A DNA stretch of 64,000 bases from an uncultured Planococcus sp. (GCA_947493585.1 CANLRI010000001.1:620001-684000), one strand, 5' to 3'. Shown: positions 7,955 through 17,332, counted from the first letter of the stretch. The notes: generated by a model not told the origin, from the letters alone. Translations and numbers: made by a program.

Positions 7955-8905
7955 ATGAAACCGATTTTGTTCATTACCCAGCAATTGCCGAAAGAGGCAG
8001 TAGCGGATCTGCATGATGTCTACGAAGTGCGTATGTGGCCTGAAGAGGAACGCAATGCGCCACGTGAAAAATTGCTTGAAGAAGCAAAGGAAGCGAATGC
8101 GTTATGGACGATGCTCGGCGATGAAATCGACCGCGAGCTGTTCGAGTCAGCACCGAACTTGAAAATCGTCGTGAATTTGGCAGTCGGCTATAATAATATC
8201 GACCTCAATGCAGCGAGAGAACATAAAGTAGTTGTCACCAATACCCCAGATGTCCTGACGGAGACGACAGCCGACTTAACCTTTGCTCTCATGCTGGCCA
8301 CAGCACGACGCCTGATCGAAGCAGAAAAAACGGTTAGAAACGGCGAATGGCAAGCTTGGACGCCGATGGGATTGACCGGCCAGAATGTGCACGGCACCAC
8401 CGTTGGGATTGTCGGTATGGGACGCATCGGGGAAGCGGTATGTATGCGGGCACAAGGCTTCAATATGGAAGTCATCTATCATAACCGGACGCGCAGAAGC
8501 TTGGAAGAGGCCCAGTATGCGGAACTTGATGATTTATTGAAACGCTCCGATTTCGTTGTGATCCTTGCGCCGCTTACCGAACAAACGAAAGGCATGATCG
8601 GCGAACATGAGCTATCTTTGATGAAAGAGACTGCGATTCTCATCAATTGCGGCAGAGGCGGGATTGTCGATGAACAGGCTCTTTATGAAGCATTGAAGAA
8701 TAAATCCATTTGGGGAGCAGGGCTTGATGTGTTTGAACAAGAGCCGCTGCCGTTGGACCACCCGCTTCAAACGCTCGACAATTTGACGGTTACGCCACAT
8801 ATCGGAAGTGCGACGGTACAGACGCGCTATGCGATGATGCAACTGAACAAAGAAGCGCTGCAAGCTTGCGCAAACAGCAAACCGGTCAAGAACCGGGTGT
8901 GCTGA
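7955..8905 (+). CDS. D-2-hydroxyacid dehydrogenase (glycerate/glyoxylate reductase type)
   Basis: A 316-residue NAD(P)-dependent oxidoreductase of the D-isomer-specific 2-hydroxyacid dehydrogenase family. The nucleotide-binding motif GIVGMGRIG lies near residues 152-160. The substrate-binding Arg is in INCGRGGIVDE (about 234), the family Glu is in FEQEPLP, and the catalytic His is in TPHIGSAT (about 281). Sequence style and length match glyoxylate/hydroxypyruvate reductases and D-glycerate dehydrogenases rather than SerA, since no ACT domain is present. The exact substrate is unresolved. The ribosome site GGTGGAGGAG is strong. A terminator follows. Confidence 0.9.
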   Translation: MKPILFITQQLPKEAVADLHDVYEVRMWPEEERNAPREKLLEEAKEANALWTMLGDEIDRELFESAPNLKIVVNLAVGYNNIDLNAAREHKVVVTNTPDVLTETTADLTFALMLATARRLIEAEKTVRNGEWQAWTPMGLTGQNVHGTTVGIVGMGRIGEAVCMRAQGFNMEVIYHNRTRRSLEEAQYAELDDLLKRSDFVVILAPLTEQTKGMIGEHELSLMKETAILINCGRGGIVDEQALYEALKNKSIWGAGLDVFEQEPLPLDHPLQTLDNLTVTPHIGSATVQTRYAMMQLNKEALQACANSKPVKNRVC

Positions 8906-8911
8906 AAAAAA

Positions 8912-8940
8912 CAGTCCCGCTTTACGGGGCTTTTTTTTTA
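8912..8940 (+). terminator. Terminator after the hydroxyacid dehydrogenase
   Basis: Six-bp stem GTCCCG / CGGGGC (one G-T pair) with loop CTTTA followed by nine T. Confidence 0.75.
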
Positions 8941-9059
8941 TACGCCTTCGGGATGAAGCTTCAAGGAATGTTGAATTTTTTCGCGCGTTGGGGTAAAATA
9001 GGCTAGGTTTTTCCTGTATCAAGGAAATGTGCCAAATCGAAAATCAGGAGGTATGATTC

Positions 9060-10019
9060 ATGCAAAATCATACACATAATGTCTTACTGTACTATCTATA
9101 CACCCCGATTGAAAATCCCGAAGAGTTCGCTGCCGAGCATTTGGCTGCCTGTAAGGAAATCGGATTGAAAGGCCGCATCCTCGTATCTGACGAAGGAATC
9201 AACGGTACCTGCTCCGGCACGATCGAGCAAACGGAACAATACATGGAGATGTTAAAGAGCGATCCGCGCTTTGCTGACATCGTTTTTAAAATTGACGAAG
9301 CGGATGGCCATGCTTTCAAAAAAATGCACGTCCGTGCAAAAAAAGAAATCGTCCACCTCGGACTTGAAGAAGATATCAACCCAAATGAATTAACCGGCAA
9401 TTATTTGGAGCCGGCAGAATTTTATAAAGCTATGCAAGACCAAGATACAGTGGTCATCGATGCACGCAACGACTACGAGTACGACTTGGGCCATTTCCGC
9501 GGTGCGGTGCGTCCAGACGTCGAGACTTTCCGCGATTTGCCGGAATGGATCCAGGAAAACAAAGAGCAATTCGAAGGCAAGAAAATCCTGACGTATTGCA
9601 CAGGCGGAATCCGCTGTGAAAAATTCTCAGGGTGGCTCAAGCGCGAAGGCTTTGAAGACGTCAACCAATTGCACGGTGGCATCGTCACATATGGCAAAGA
9701 CCCGGAAGTGCAAGGGAAACTATGGGATGGCCAATTGTACGTCTTTGACGAGCGGATTGCGGTGCCTGTCAACCAAGTCGAGCATACCATTGTCGGAAAA
9801 GACCATTTTACCGGCGAGCCGTGTGAGCGCTACGTCAACTGTGCAAACCCGGAATGCAACGCGAAAATCTTGTGCTCTGAAGAAAACGAGCACAAATATA
9901 TGCGTTCGTGCTCGGACGAATGCCGCGAGCATCCACGCAACCGCTATGCTTTTGAACATGGCTTGACAGGTGAAGAAGTAAGGCAGCGTCTTGACGCTTT
10001 AAAAGAAACTGCACAATAA
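9060..10019 (+). CDS. trhO: tRNA uridine-34 hydroxylase TrhO (rhodanese family)
   Basis: A 319-residue protein with the TrhO/YceA layout: an N-terminal acylphosphatase-like domain (about 1-100), then a rhodanese domain with catalytic loop CTGGIRCEK (Cys near 180). A Cys-rich C-terminal tail follows, with paired cysteines CANPEC and [17 protein letters not shown]. TrhO makes 5-hydroxyuridine at tRNA position 34, the first step toward 5-methoxyuridine in Gram-positives, independent of prephenate. The ATG follows a perfect AGGAGGT. The gene stands alone; its terminator also serves the converging small zinc-ribbon gene. Confidence 0.93.
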   Translation: MQNHTHNVLLYYLYTPIENPEEFAAEHLAACKEIGLKGRILVSDEGINGTCSGTIEQTEQYMEMLKSDPRFADIVFKIDEADGHAFKKMHVRAKKEIVHLGLEEDINPNELTGNYLEPAEFYKAMQDQDTVVIDARNDYEYDLGHFRGAVRPDVETFRDLPEWIQENKEQFEGKKILTYCTGGIRCEKFSGWLKREGFEDVNQLHGGIVTYGKDPEVQGKLWDGQLYVFDERIAVPVNQVEHTIVGKDHFTGEPCERYVNCANPECNAKILCSEENEHKYMRSCSDECREHPRNRYAFEHGLTGEEVRQRLDALKETAQ

Positions 10020-10025
10020 GCAATC

Positions 10026-10066
10026 GAAAAAGCCTGAACGGAGATTTCCGTTCAGGCTTTTTTTAT
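10026..10066. terminator. Bidirectional terminator between trhO and the zinc-ribbon gene
   Basis: Long stem AAGCCTGAACGGA / TCCGTTCAGGCTT with T runs on both strands, lying between two converging genes. Confidence 0.9.
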
Positions 10067-10069
10067 GGA

Positions 10070-10198
10070 TCAATTTTCGAGTTCTTCAGCACAATCGTGG
10101 CAAATCAATTCGCCATCGATATAGACACCGTCCAAGAATCCGTCACGGCAATATACATCTTTACCGCAATTACTGCAAGGGCCAATGAGTTCACGCAT
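10070..10198 (-). CDS. Small 42-residue zinc-ribbon-like protein, overlapping merR
   Basis: A complete 43-codon frame on the minus strand encodes a 42-residue acidic protein with two CxxC pairs, CSNC (residues 8-11) and CHDC (33-36), plus Cys17. The four cysteines suggest one zinc ribbon. Its ATG lies inside the end of the MerR-type gene (shared bases ATGCGTGA), the typical arrangement of translational coupling. It ends just before the shared terminator, so it is the last gene of the merR operon. No function can be named. Zinc binding is inferred from cysteine spacing; a link to the regulator is inferred from the overlap. Confidence 0.75.
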   Translation of the reverse strand: MRELIGPCSNCGKDVYCRDGFLDGVYIDGELICHDCAEELEN

Positions 10199-10985
10199 GC
10201 TGCAAGGCATTCGCGTGCACGTGCATCGCGTCTTTCAAATAGTCGGATAAGCCGTCTCCATGCTGGTCGATGGTCCGTGAAAAACGGCTGTCATTTGCAT
10301 AAAGATTGGCCAAATTGCGGAACATGTTCGGCGTACATTCGTAGAAGCGGTCAAGCAGATGGTAGTAGGCGGCCATTTCTTTTTGGACTTCCTGTGCATC
10401 GGCTGGCAAATGCATGAGGCCAGCAACAGCACTGTAGATGCGATTGGCTTCCCGGTCGATTTCTTCTAGGTTTTCGGCTTCTTTCTGCGGCTTTTCTGAT
10501 TCTGGCTCTGAAGTTTCCAGCACAGAAGTCTCTTCCTTGATGTTTTCAAGATCGTCCTTGACGGATACTTCAATCTCCGGTTTTTGGTACAGATCGATGC
10601 GGTCTGGTGTATGGCGGATTGAGAATGCAGAAAACCGCTGTTCGTTGCTCAAGGGTTCACCGGAGGAAAACTCATCTTGCGTCAGGCGAGCATTATCGAT
10701 CAATTGCTCGATTTGGAATTTCTTTTGTTCGAGCAACTCGATGTGGCGTGCCATGGCATATTCTGCGTCATAGCCATTTTTTATGATTTCTTGTATCTTC
10801 TTAAGCGAAAATCCGAGTTCTTTCAGGAACAGGATTTGCTGCAGCAATTTCAAGTCATCATCGCTGTAATAGCGGTATCGGTTTGATCCTTTATTACTCG
10901 GTTTCATTAAATCGATGCTGTCGTAATGGTGCAACGTCCGGACACTGACGCCTGCGATTTTTGCTACTTCTTGTACTTTGTACAT
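10191..10985 (-). CDS. MerR-family regulator with TipAS-like drug-binding domain
   Basis: A 264-residue regulator. The N-terminal MerR winged helix-turn-helix (KVQEVAKIAGVSVRTLHHYD) is followed by a dimerisation helix. An acidic low-complexity linker rich in Glu (about 130-180) leads to a C-terminal TipAS domain with the motif YYHLLDRFYECTPNMFRNLA. TipA/Mta-type proteins bind hydrophobic drugs or related ligands and activate multidrug exporters. ATG 10985 is chosen because AGAGGTG lies 6 bases upstream; GTG 10994 would overlap that site. The promoter at 11004-11034 has MerR-type geometry, so autoregulation is likely. No efflux gene is adjacent. Confidence 0.88.
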   Translation of the reverse strand: MYKVQEVAKIAGVSVRTLHHYDSIDLMKPSNKGSNRYRYYSDDDLKLLQQILFLKELGFSLKKIQEIIKNGYDAEYAMARHIELLEQKKFQIEQLIDNARLTQDEFSSGEPLSNEQRFSAFSIRHTPDRIDLYQKPEIEVSVKDDLENIKEETSVLETSEPESEKPQKEAENLEEIDREANRIYSAVAGLMHLPADAQEVQKEMAAYYHLLDRFYECTPNMFRNLANLYANDSRFSRTIDQHGDGLSDYLKDAMHVHANALQHA

Positions 10986-11003
10986 TTCAATCACCTCTAC
11001 TCT

Positions 11004-11034
11004 TGATTAGACTATGACGAATGGTCAGTGTCAA
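11004..11034 (-). promoter_or_regulatory. MerR-type promoter with 19-bp spacer
   Basis: On the minus strand TTGACA (11029-11034) and TAATCA (11004-11009) are separated by 19 bases, the long spacer that MerR activators correct by DNA distortion. The spacer holds the dyad TGAC-CATTC-GTCA, a plausible binding site for the downstream regulator. Confidence 0.65.
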
Positions 11035-11152
11035 CCATTTCTCGGTAATTTTCTCGCATTGGCGTAAGAAAGTATACAACTTTACAAAGTTATGGAAGGA
11101 AGTTATGAAAGCATGTAGGAGTTTTCCGTTTTGTAGGGAATAGAGTAAATAG

Positions 11153-11166
11153 TGAAAGCGTTTACA
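11153..11166 (+). promoter_or_regulatory. CcpA cre site of the lysine-catabolism operon
   Basis: TGAAAGCGTTTACA matches the strict cre consensus TGWAANCGNTNWCA at every position. It lies 25 bases upstream of the aldehyde dehydrogenase start codon, probably downstream of the transcription start, consistent with roadblock-type repression when preferred sugars are present. Confidence 0.8.
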
Positions 11167-11190
11167 TTTATTGTAGAAAGGGGTAATTCG

Positions 11191-12672
11191 ATGAAACTGA
11201 CGAATTTTGTAAATGGGGAGTTCCAGCAGGAGGTAGGCGCTGATTTTGTGCCTGTCATCAACCCGGCAACAGGCGAAGAGTTGGCAGCGGTACAGCGGTC
11301 AACTGCCGAAGATGTAGAGAGAGCGGTGAAAGCAGCTAAAGCAGCCCAGAAAAAATGGGCGCTTGTCCCGGCACCGAAACGAGCGGATTATCTATATGAA
11401 ATCGGGCGCTTGATGAAACAACGGAAAGAACAGCTCGCGGCAGTACTGACGAAAGAAATGGGGAAAGTGATCGAAGAAGGCCGTGGCGAGGTTCAGGAAG
11501 GCATCGATATGGCGTTTTATATGGCAGGTGAGGGGAGAAGGTTATTTGGCGAGACGACGCCTTCGGAACTTGCGGATAAATTTGCAATGAGTGTCCGTGC
11601 GCCGATCGGTGTCGTTGGGCTCATCACTCCATGGAATTTTCCGGTGGCAATCGCTACGTGGAAATCTTTTCCGGCGATTGTGGCGGGCAATGCCTTCATC
11701 TGGAAACCGGCGACTGAAACGCCGATGATGGCTTATGAAATGGCCAAGATCTTCAAGAAAGCAGGGTTGCCGGATGGTGTCGCGAATATCGTTTTCGGTT
11801 CCGGTTCAGAAGTCGGGACAGCGATGATCGAGCACCGTGATGTCCGGGTCATTTCGTTTACGGGCTCGACGGATACAGGCCGTAAAGTGGCAGAACTCGG
11901 CGGGCGACATTTGAAGAAAGTATCGCTTGAGATGGGCGGGAAAAACGCGGTCATCGTCATGGACGATGCGGATTTGGACCTCGCAGTCGACGGCATTTTG
12001 TGGAGCGCTTTCGGTACGGCCGGCCAGCGCTGTACCGCTTGCAGCCGTGTCATTGTCCATCGGGATGTCAAAGAACAGCTGCAGCAGCGCTTGCTCGAAA
12101 AGATGGACAAATTGACGATCGGCGATGGCATGGACGAATCCGTCAAAGTCGGACCGGTCATCAATAAGAAAGCGCTGGAAAAAATCCATTCCTATATTGA
12201 AATCGGTCAAGAAGAAGGCGCAGAACTCGTCAGGGGCGGAAAAATTTTAACGGGCGGCCATTACGATAAAGGAAACTATTACGCACCGACATTGTTTGCG
12301 GGCGTCACACCGGAAATGCGTATCGCTCAGGAAGAAATTTTTGGGCCGGTCATTTCCTTGATTGAAGTTGCAAGTTTCGAAGAAGCGATTGAAGTGAACA
12401 ATGGTGTCATTTATGGCTTGTCGAGCTCAATTTTCACTGCGGATGTCAACCGGGCATTCAAAGCGCAGCGCGATCTCGATACCGGAATCGTCTACATCAA
12501 CGCCGGGACGACAGGGGCTGAAATCCATTTGCCGTTCGGCGGTACGAAAGGCACCGGTAACGGCCACCGTGATTCAGGGGTCGCGGCGCTCGACGTCTTT
12601 ACCGAATGGAAAAGCGTCTATATAGACTTCAGCGGCAAATTGCAGCGGGCACAGATCGACAACGAAGCATAA
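11191..12672 (+). CDS. Aldehyde dehydrogenase, probable aminoadipate-semialdehyde dehydrogenase
   Basis: A 493-residue NAD(P)-dependent aldehyde dehydrogenase. The catalytic Cys is in [10 protein letters not shown] (about C281), the general-base Glu in SLEMGGKN (about E247), and the cofactor loop is FTGSTDTGR. It is the first gene of a three-gene operon with a lysine 6-dehydrogenase-like enzyme and a glutaryl-CoA-dehydrogenase-like enzyme. It would therefore oxidise 2-aminoadipate semialdehyde/piperideine-6-carboxylate to 2-aminoadipate; this assignment is from context. ATG 11191 follows GAAAGGGG; the in-frame GTG 11152 lies on the cre site and lacks a ribosome site. The stop is 14 bases before the next start. 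Confidence 0.88.
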   Translation: MKLTNFVNGEFQQEVGADFVPVINPATGEELAAVQRSTAEDVERAVKAAKAAQKKWALVPAPKRADYLYEIGRLMKQRKEQLAAVLTKEMGKVIEEGRGEVQEGIDMAFYMAGEGRRLFGETTPSELADKFAMSVRAPIGVVGLITPWNFPVAIATWKSFPAIVAGNAFIWKPATETPMMAYEMAKIFKKAGLPDGVANIVFGSGSEVGTAMIEHRDVRVISFTGSTDTGRKVAELGGRHLKKVSLEMGGKNAVIVMDDADLDLAVDGILWSAFGTAGQRCTACSRVIVHRDVKEQLQQRLLEKMDKLTIGDGMDESVKVGPVINKKALEKIHSYIEIGQEEGAELVRGGKILTGGHYDKGNYYAPTLFAGVTPEMRIAQEEIFGPVISLIEVASFEEAIEVNNGVIYGLSSSIFTADVNRAFKAQRDLDTGIVYINAGTTGAEIHLPFGGTKGTGNGHRDSGVAALDVFTEWKSVYIDFSGKLQRAQIDNEA

Positions 12673-12686
12673 AGGGGGCGGCGGAG

Positions 12687-13853
12687 ATGAAATTTGCGGT
12701 ACTCGGAGCTGGATTGATGGGAAAACAAGCAGCGCGTGATTTACTTCGCAATGAGCAGGTGGAGAAAGTGATTCTGGCGGACCGGACGACAGAAAAAGCG
12801 GAAGCGTTCCGCCGGCATTTGGACGATCCTCGGCTTGAAATCGCCAAGATGGATGCAAGCCGTGATGATGAACTACAGCAAGTCATCTCACAGGCAGATG
12901 TCGTGATCAATGCGCTGTTCTATACGTTCAATGAGAAAGTGGCAGAAATCGCCATTGAATGCGGAGTACATTCTGTCGACCTCGGCGGGCATATCGGGGG
13001 GGCTACGGATAAAGTGCTCGCCATGCATGAGCAAGCTTCGAGCCAAGGCGTTACCGTCATCCCCGATCTCGGCGTTGCGCCAGGTATGATCAATATTTTA
13101 ACCGGCTATGGTGCGAGTCAATTGGACGAGGTCGAATCGATCCGGATTTATGTCGGGGGCATACCGCTCCATCCGGAACCGCCGCTCGAATACAAACATG
13201 TTTTCTCTCTCGAAGGCGTTTTCGACCATTACACTGATCCGTCGCACGTCATCCGTGGTGGTGAATTGGAAGAAGTCGAATCGCTATCGGAAATCGAGCC
13301 GATCGCGTTCGAAGGCTTCAATGAGTTGGAAGCATTCCATACTTCAGGCGGCACATCGACCTTGACGAAGACGTATCGCGATGTGGATTCACTGGAATAC
13401 AAAACGATCCGCTACCGCGGGCATGCCGAAAAGTTCCGTTTGCTCGTCGAATTGGGCTTGACGGATCGTGAAGGAAAAGTGACCGCGGGCGGTCATGAAG
13501 TGTCACTTCGCGAAGTATTGCTAAAAGTGCTCGAGCCAATTACAGAACTCGGCGACGAGAAAGATGCCGTGCTTTTGCGTGTGACGGTTTCCGGCGTGAA
13601 AGAGCAAGAGGAATGCACATACCGATATGAAATGGTAACCATTCGCGATGAGTCAACTGGTGTGACGGCGATGGCGCAGGCCACGGCCTACAGCATTTCT
13701 GTTGTGGCACAGATGATTGCCGATGGGCGCATTCAAAAACGCGGTGTCTATCCGCCGGAGCAAGTGGTGCCGGGTGCTGAATACATCGCGGAAATGAAGC
13801 GGCGCGGCGTAAACATTGAGGAAACGGTACAACGGGCAACGCATCATAATTAA
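12687..13853 (+). CDS. Saccharopine-dehydrogenase-family protein, probable lysine 6-dehydrogenase
   Basis: A 388-residue NAD(P)-dependent enzyme with an N-terminal Rossmann motif GAGLMG (residues 7-12) and the fold order of the saccharopine dehydrogenase family. Its length agrees with the lysine 6-dehydrogenase of Geobacillus. That enzyme deaminates the epsilon carbon of L-lysine to 2-aminoadipate semialdehyde, the substrate expected for the upstream aldehyde dehydrogenase. The motif [16 protein letters not shown] matches the conserved central region of these enzymes. The ATG follows a long purine-rich GGGGGCGGCGGAG. Homologues acting on other substrates exist, so the reaction is supported by neighbours as much as by sequence. 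Confidence 0.78.
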   Translation: MKFAVLGAGLMGKQAARDLLRNEQVEKVILADRTTEKAEAFRRHLDDPRLEIAKMDASRDDELQQVISQADVVINALFYTFNEKVAEIAIECGVHSVDLGGHIGGATDKVLAMHEQASSQGVTVIPDLGVAPGMINILTGYGASQLDEVESIRIYVGGIPLHPEPPLEYKHVFSLEGVFDHYTDPSHVIRGGELEEVESLSEIEPIAFEGFNELEAFHTSGGTSTLTKTYRDVDSLEYKTIRYRGHAEKFRLLVELGLTDREGKVTAGGHEVSLREVLLKVLEPITELGDEKDAVLLRVTVSGVKEQEECTYRYEMVTIRDESTGVTAMAQATAYSISVVAQMIADGRIQKRGVYPPEQVVPGAEYIAEMKRRGVNIEETVQRATHHN

Positions 13854-13869
13854 CAAGGAGGAAAACGGC

Positions 13870-15060
13870 ATGGATTTTGAATACAGCGAAGAGCAAGAGA
13901 TGCTGCGCAAAACCGTCCGGAAGTTTGTCGATGATGAAATAATACCGCATATAAAAGACTGGGATACCGAAGGATATTTTCCTGAATCGATTTGGCAGCG
14001 CTTGGCCGACCTTGGGCTTATGGGCGTGTGCATACCAGAAGCATATGGCGGCAGCGGCATGGATTATAATTCACTGGCCATCGTCTGTGAAGAACTGGAG
14101 CGCGGCGACACCACGTTCCGCACGGCTGTTTCAGTTCATACCGGCTTGAATTCACTATCGCTTCTGCAATGGGGAACTGAAGAACAAAAGCAACAATTTT
14201 TGGTTCCACAAGCGAAAGGCGAAAAAATCGGGGCGTTTGGTTTGACTGAACCAGGAGCCGGATCGGACGTGGCGGCGCTTTCGACGACCGCTAAACGCGA
14301 CGGGGATGACTACGTGCTAAATGGCCAGAAAACATGGATTTCTCTATGCGACCAGGCTGACCATTTCCTTGTATTTGCCTATGTTGATAAAGAGCAATCA
14401 CATAAAGGAATCAGCGCTTTTATCGTAGAACGTGACCGTGAAGGCTTTTCGTCCAAAGCAATCAAAGGGAAATACGGCATACGGGCGGGCAATACAGGCG
14501 AATTGTTCATGGAAGATGTGCGCATTCCAGCGAGCAACCGTCTCGGGGAAGAAGGCGAAGGATTCAAGATTGCGATGGCTTCGCTCGACAACGGACGTTT
14601 TACAGTCGCTGCCGGCGCATGCGGATTGATGATGGCTTGCTTGGAAGCGAGCCTGGATTATTGCAAGACGCGCACGACTTTTGGCAAGCCGATCGGTGAA
14701 CATCAGCTGGTGCAGCAAATGCTCGCCAATATGGAAGCTGGCTATCAAATGAGCCGTTTGCTTGTCTATCGGGCGGGCGAAATGAAAAACAGCGGCAAGC
14801 GCAATACGCGGGAAACTTCGCTCGCCAAATGGCAGGCATGCAATTTCGCCAATAAAGCTGCGGACGACGCCGTGCAAATCCACGGCGCATACGGCTATTC
14901 TGACGATTATCCAGTTGCCCGCTATTTGCGCAATTCCAAAGCACCGGTCATTTACGAAGGCACAAGAGAAATCCATACGATTATGCAGGCAGATTATGTA
15001 CTAGGAAAGCGGCATGATAAAGAATTGAATCGCATGCTGCCTGCCTGGCCATTTGAGTAA
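13870..15060 (+). CDS. Acyl-CoA dehydrogenase, glutaryl-CoA-dehydrogenase-like
   Basis: A 396-residue FAD-dependent acyl-CoA dehydrogenase. The FAD/substrate motif is AFGLTEPGAGSD and the catalytic Glu is in IYEGTREIHTI (about E363). The stretch TTFRTAVSVHTGL (Arg84, Ser88) parallels YRSAMSVQSSL of human glutaryl-CoA dehydrogenase, whose Arg94 contacts the distal carboxylate. This favours glutaryl-CoA as substrate, the late intermediate of lysine breakdown, giving crotonyl-CoA. The ribosome site AAGGAGG is perfect. It ends the operon. The steps from aminoadipate to glutaryl-CoA are not encoded here. A short- or branched-chain acyl-CoA dehydrogenase remains possible. Confidence 0.85.
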   Translation: MDFEYSEEQEMLRKTVRKFVDDEIIPHIKDWDTEGYFPESIWQRLADLGLMGVCIPEAYGGSGMDYNSLAIVCEELERGDTTFRTAVSVHTGLNSLSLLQWGTEEQKQQFLVPQAKGEKIGAFGLTEPGAGSDVAALSTTAKRDGDDYVLNGQKTWISLCDQADHFLVFAYVDKEQSHKGISAFIVERDREGFSSKAIKGKYGIRAGNTGELFMEDVRIPASNRLGEEGEGFKIAMASLDNGRFTVAAGACGLMMACLEASLDYCKTRTTFGKPIGEHQLVQQMLANMEAGYQMSRLLVYRAGEMKNSGKRNTRETSLAKWQACNFANKAADDAVQIHGAYGYSDDYPVARYLRNSKAPVIYEGTREIHTIMQADYVLGKRHDKELNRMLPAWPFE

Positions 15061-15087
15061 AGTCATAAATCGACTTTTTTAGCACAA

Positions 15088-15117
15088 CTAAAAAAGAACG
15101 GGCATAGCGCCCGCTCC
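15088..15117 (-). terminator. Terminator of the lipid kinase gene (minus strand)
   Basis: Stem AACGGGC / GCCCG-type with loop ATAGC. On the minus strand it is followed by TTCTTTTTT. Confidence 0.65.
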
Positions 15118-15120
15118 TTC

Positions 15121-15147
15121 GACTGCCGGCCAACACCCGGCAGTTTT
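15121..15147 (+). terminator. Terminator after the lysine operon
   Basis: Stem CTGCCGG / CCGGCAG with loop CCAACAC followed by six T. The T run reaches the 3' end of the converging lipid kinase gene. Confidence 0.85.
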
Positions 15148-16059
15148 TTATGTGAAAATATCTTGTTCTTTCGGCACGAGCAAATTGAGTTTTCCCGGGT
15201 GGACCCGGATCGAGGCTGGCGTCTTCATATAGATTTCGCCGTCCGTGTCGATATCCATCGGAGCGTCTGTTCGAATGTCGATTTCGCGTCCTTGCAGATG
15301 AATAATATGTTCCAACCCTTCTGCAGAGAGATCCGGTTTGGATAGGGAAAACCATTCGCGTATGGCGGCGAACGACGAGCTTTGGATAATGAAAACGTCC
15401 AAGAGCCCGTCGGCTGGGTCGATGCTTTGCATAGGGAATAAATGAGTGCCGATGGATTTGCCGTTCATCGCCAAAACCAAAACGGCTTCTTCTTCGTATG
15501 CTCGCCCATCAATCGTCAGCGATACATGAAACGGTTCTGCTTGCCTCATCGTCTGCATCGCGCTCATGAAGTAGCTGAGCTTGCCATAGCGTTCCTTCAG
15601 GTCGGGGTCGATATTGAAGGAAGCGTCTGTAATTAAGCCAATCCCGGCAAAGTTTAGGAACGTCCCTTCATTGATGGTCGCTGAGTCGACTTGCTGCATT
15701 CTGCCTTGGCTCAAACTTTTTGCAGCCTCATCGAGGTATAAAGGAATATTCATCGTACGCGCAAAATCGTTGCACGTTCCGCTCGGCAAAATTCCGAGTG
15801 GCGGCGGATTATCGATTGAGCTGAGTGCGTGAGCAGCCAAATGGACTGTGCCGTCGCCGCCTGCGACAAACAATGCGTCGGCGCGTTCTGCGGCAGAGCG
15901 ACAGACCGATTCCAGTTCTTCCGGGGAATCGGTCTTGATTAGCTCCAGTGTTTTCGAAGATGCGGCGAGTTGCGGCACGGCCAAGCCCATAACCGCATCT
16001 AACGTGGACGCACCTGCCTCTGCATTATACAATAATACGGAATGCGTGAATCCGGCCAT
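15148..16059 (-). CDS. Diacylglycerol/lipid kinase family protein (YegS/DgkB type)
   Basis: A 303-residue lipid kinase. The nucleotide-binding motif GGDGTVH lies near residues 67-73, and the second family motif LPSGTCNDFARTMNIP follows. The C-terminal half is the beta-sandwich NAD-kinase-like domain. Family members phosphorylate diacylglycerol, undecaprenol or related lipids at the inner face of the membrane; DgkB recycles diacylglycerol released during lipoteichoic acid synthesis. The substrate cannot be fixed from this sequence. The start chosen is the ATG 8 bases after GGAGG, shortening the longest frame by five codons. It diverges from the alanyl-tRNA editing gene. Confidence 0.9.
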   Translation of the reverse strand: MAGFTHSVLLYNAEAGASTLDAVMGLAVPQLAASSKTLELIKTDSPEELESVCRSAAERADALFVAGGDGTVHLAAHALSSIDNPPPLGILPSGTCNDFARTMNIPLYLDEAAKSLSQGRMQQVDSATINEGTFLNFAGIGLITDASFNIDPDLKERYGKLSYFMSAMQTMRQAEPFHVSLTIDGRAYEEEAVLVLAMNGKSIGTHLFPMQSIDPADGLLDVFIIQSSSFAAIREWFSLSKPDLSAEGLEHIIHLQGREIDIRTDAPMDIDTDGEIYMKTPASIRVHPGKLNLLVPKEQDIFT

Positions 16060-16153
16060 GCGTAAGTCCTCCATTCTTCATCATTACTCAACCATTCCAC
16101 TAATGAAGGGCCAGTAAACGCATCCGCCGAATTCCGTAAAAAGGAGTGCTCAT

Positions 16154-17332
16154 ATGACGAGAAAATTATATTACGACGATCCTTATTTAAGAGAAATAAC
16201 TGTTCAAGTGGCCGAATCAGCAAGTGATGAAAGAGGGCAGTATGTTGTTCTTGACCAGACATGCTTTTATCCGGAAGGGGGCGGGCAGCCAGCGGACCAC
16301 GGGATGATCGGCGCGGCCGCAGTGCAAGATGTTCAAAATTTTGACGGGGAAATCCGCCATTACCTGGACCGTAAGCTAGAGCCTGGCGAATACAAGGCAG
16401 TGCTCGATTGGCACAGAAGATGGGACCATATGCAGCAACATGCCGGGCAGCATCTTTTGAGCGCATTGTTAGAAGATCGCCATGGCTTTAAGACTACCAG
16501 TTTCCATCTCGGGCAAGAGCGGGTGTCGATCGATTTGCACCAAGCATCCATCAGCCGGGAAACCTTGCGGCAAGTGGAACTAGAAGCCAATCGCATCATT
16601 AGCCGACATTTGCCAATCCGTACGCAGTTTGTAAATGAACAGCAGCTTGAGACATTGCATCTCCGCAAGCCGCCCGCTGTCACGGGCGACATCCGCCTGG
16701 TGGAAATGGAAGGCATCGATTTAAATGCCTGCGGCGGCACTCATCCGGACAATACGGCGGGAATCGGGCTGTTGAAAATTATCGGAACGGAAAAAGCGAA
16801 AGGCGGCACACGGCTTTATTTCCTTTGTGGAGAGCGAGCGCTCGAACATTTTGGCAAGTTGAGCGACACGAGCGATGCATTGGTCGGAAAGTTGAATGCC
16901 CCGCTTACAGAGTTGGTGCAAGCTGCGGATGTGCTATTGTCAGAGAAAATGGCAGCCGATAAGGAAATCACGGAGCTGAAAAAACAGTTACTATCGGCAG
17001 AGGCGAAAGCGTTAACGCCCGAAGAAGGCGTCTTGGTCCGGGATTTCGGCGACCGGCCGGTCAAAGAACTGCAGCAGCTAGCGCGCCTGGCTACTGAACA
17101 CTACCCATCTGTCTGCTTATTGTTTGCTTCACAGGCACAAGGCAGCATTCGTTTGGTATGCGCTAAGGGCAATGAGTCTTCCGCCGATATGAGAGAGAGC
17201 TTGAAACGCTTGCTCCAAGAAACGGACGGCAAGGGAGGCGGAACCGCTGCACTTGCGCAAGGCGGCGGCAATACACAAGAGCCGTTCGAACGGTTCCAGG
17301 AAATTTTCACCGAAATTCATGCAAATGGCTGA
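16154..17332 (+). CDS. Alanyl-tRNA editing protein AlaX (long form, with DHHA1)
   Basis: A 392-residue free-standing editing factor that hydrolyses mischarged Ser- or Gly-tRNA(Ala). The domains are an N-terminal AlaRS-type beta-barrel with FYPEGGGQPADHG, then the editing core with zinc ligands HxxxH (about H96/H100, HAGQHLLS) and CxxxH (about C193/H197, ACGGTHPDN). A coiled stretch and a C-terminal DHHA1 domain rich in Gly (GGGTAALAQGGG) follow. The length fits the AlaX-L class with DHHA1. A good AAAAGGAG site precedes ATG. It is a single gene; no clear terminator is seen before the next reading frame. Confidence 0.93.
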   Translation: MTRKLYYDDPYLREITVQVAESASDERGQYVVLDQTCFYPEGGGQPADHGMIGAAAVQDVQNFDGEIRHYLDRKLEPGEYKAVLDWHRRWDHMQQHAGQHLLSALLEDRHGFKTTSFHLGQERVSIDLHQASISRETLRQVELEANRIISRHLPIRTQFVNEQQLETLHLRKPPAVTGDIRLVEMEGIDLNACGGTHPDNTAGIGLLKIIGTEKAKGGTRLYFLCGERALEHFGKLSDTSDALVGKLNAPLTELVQAADVLLSEKMAADKEITELKKQLLSAEAKALTPEEGVLVRDFGDRPVKELQQLARLATEHYPSVCLLFASQAQGSIRLVCAKGNESSADMRESLKRLLQETDGKGGGTAALAQGGGNTQEPFERFQEIFTEIHANG

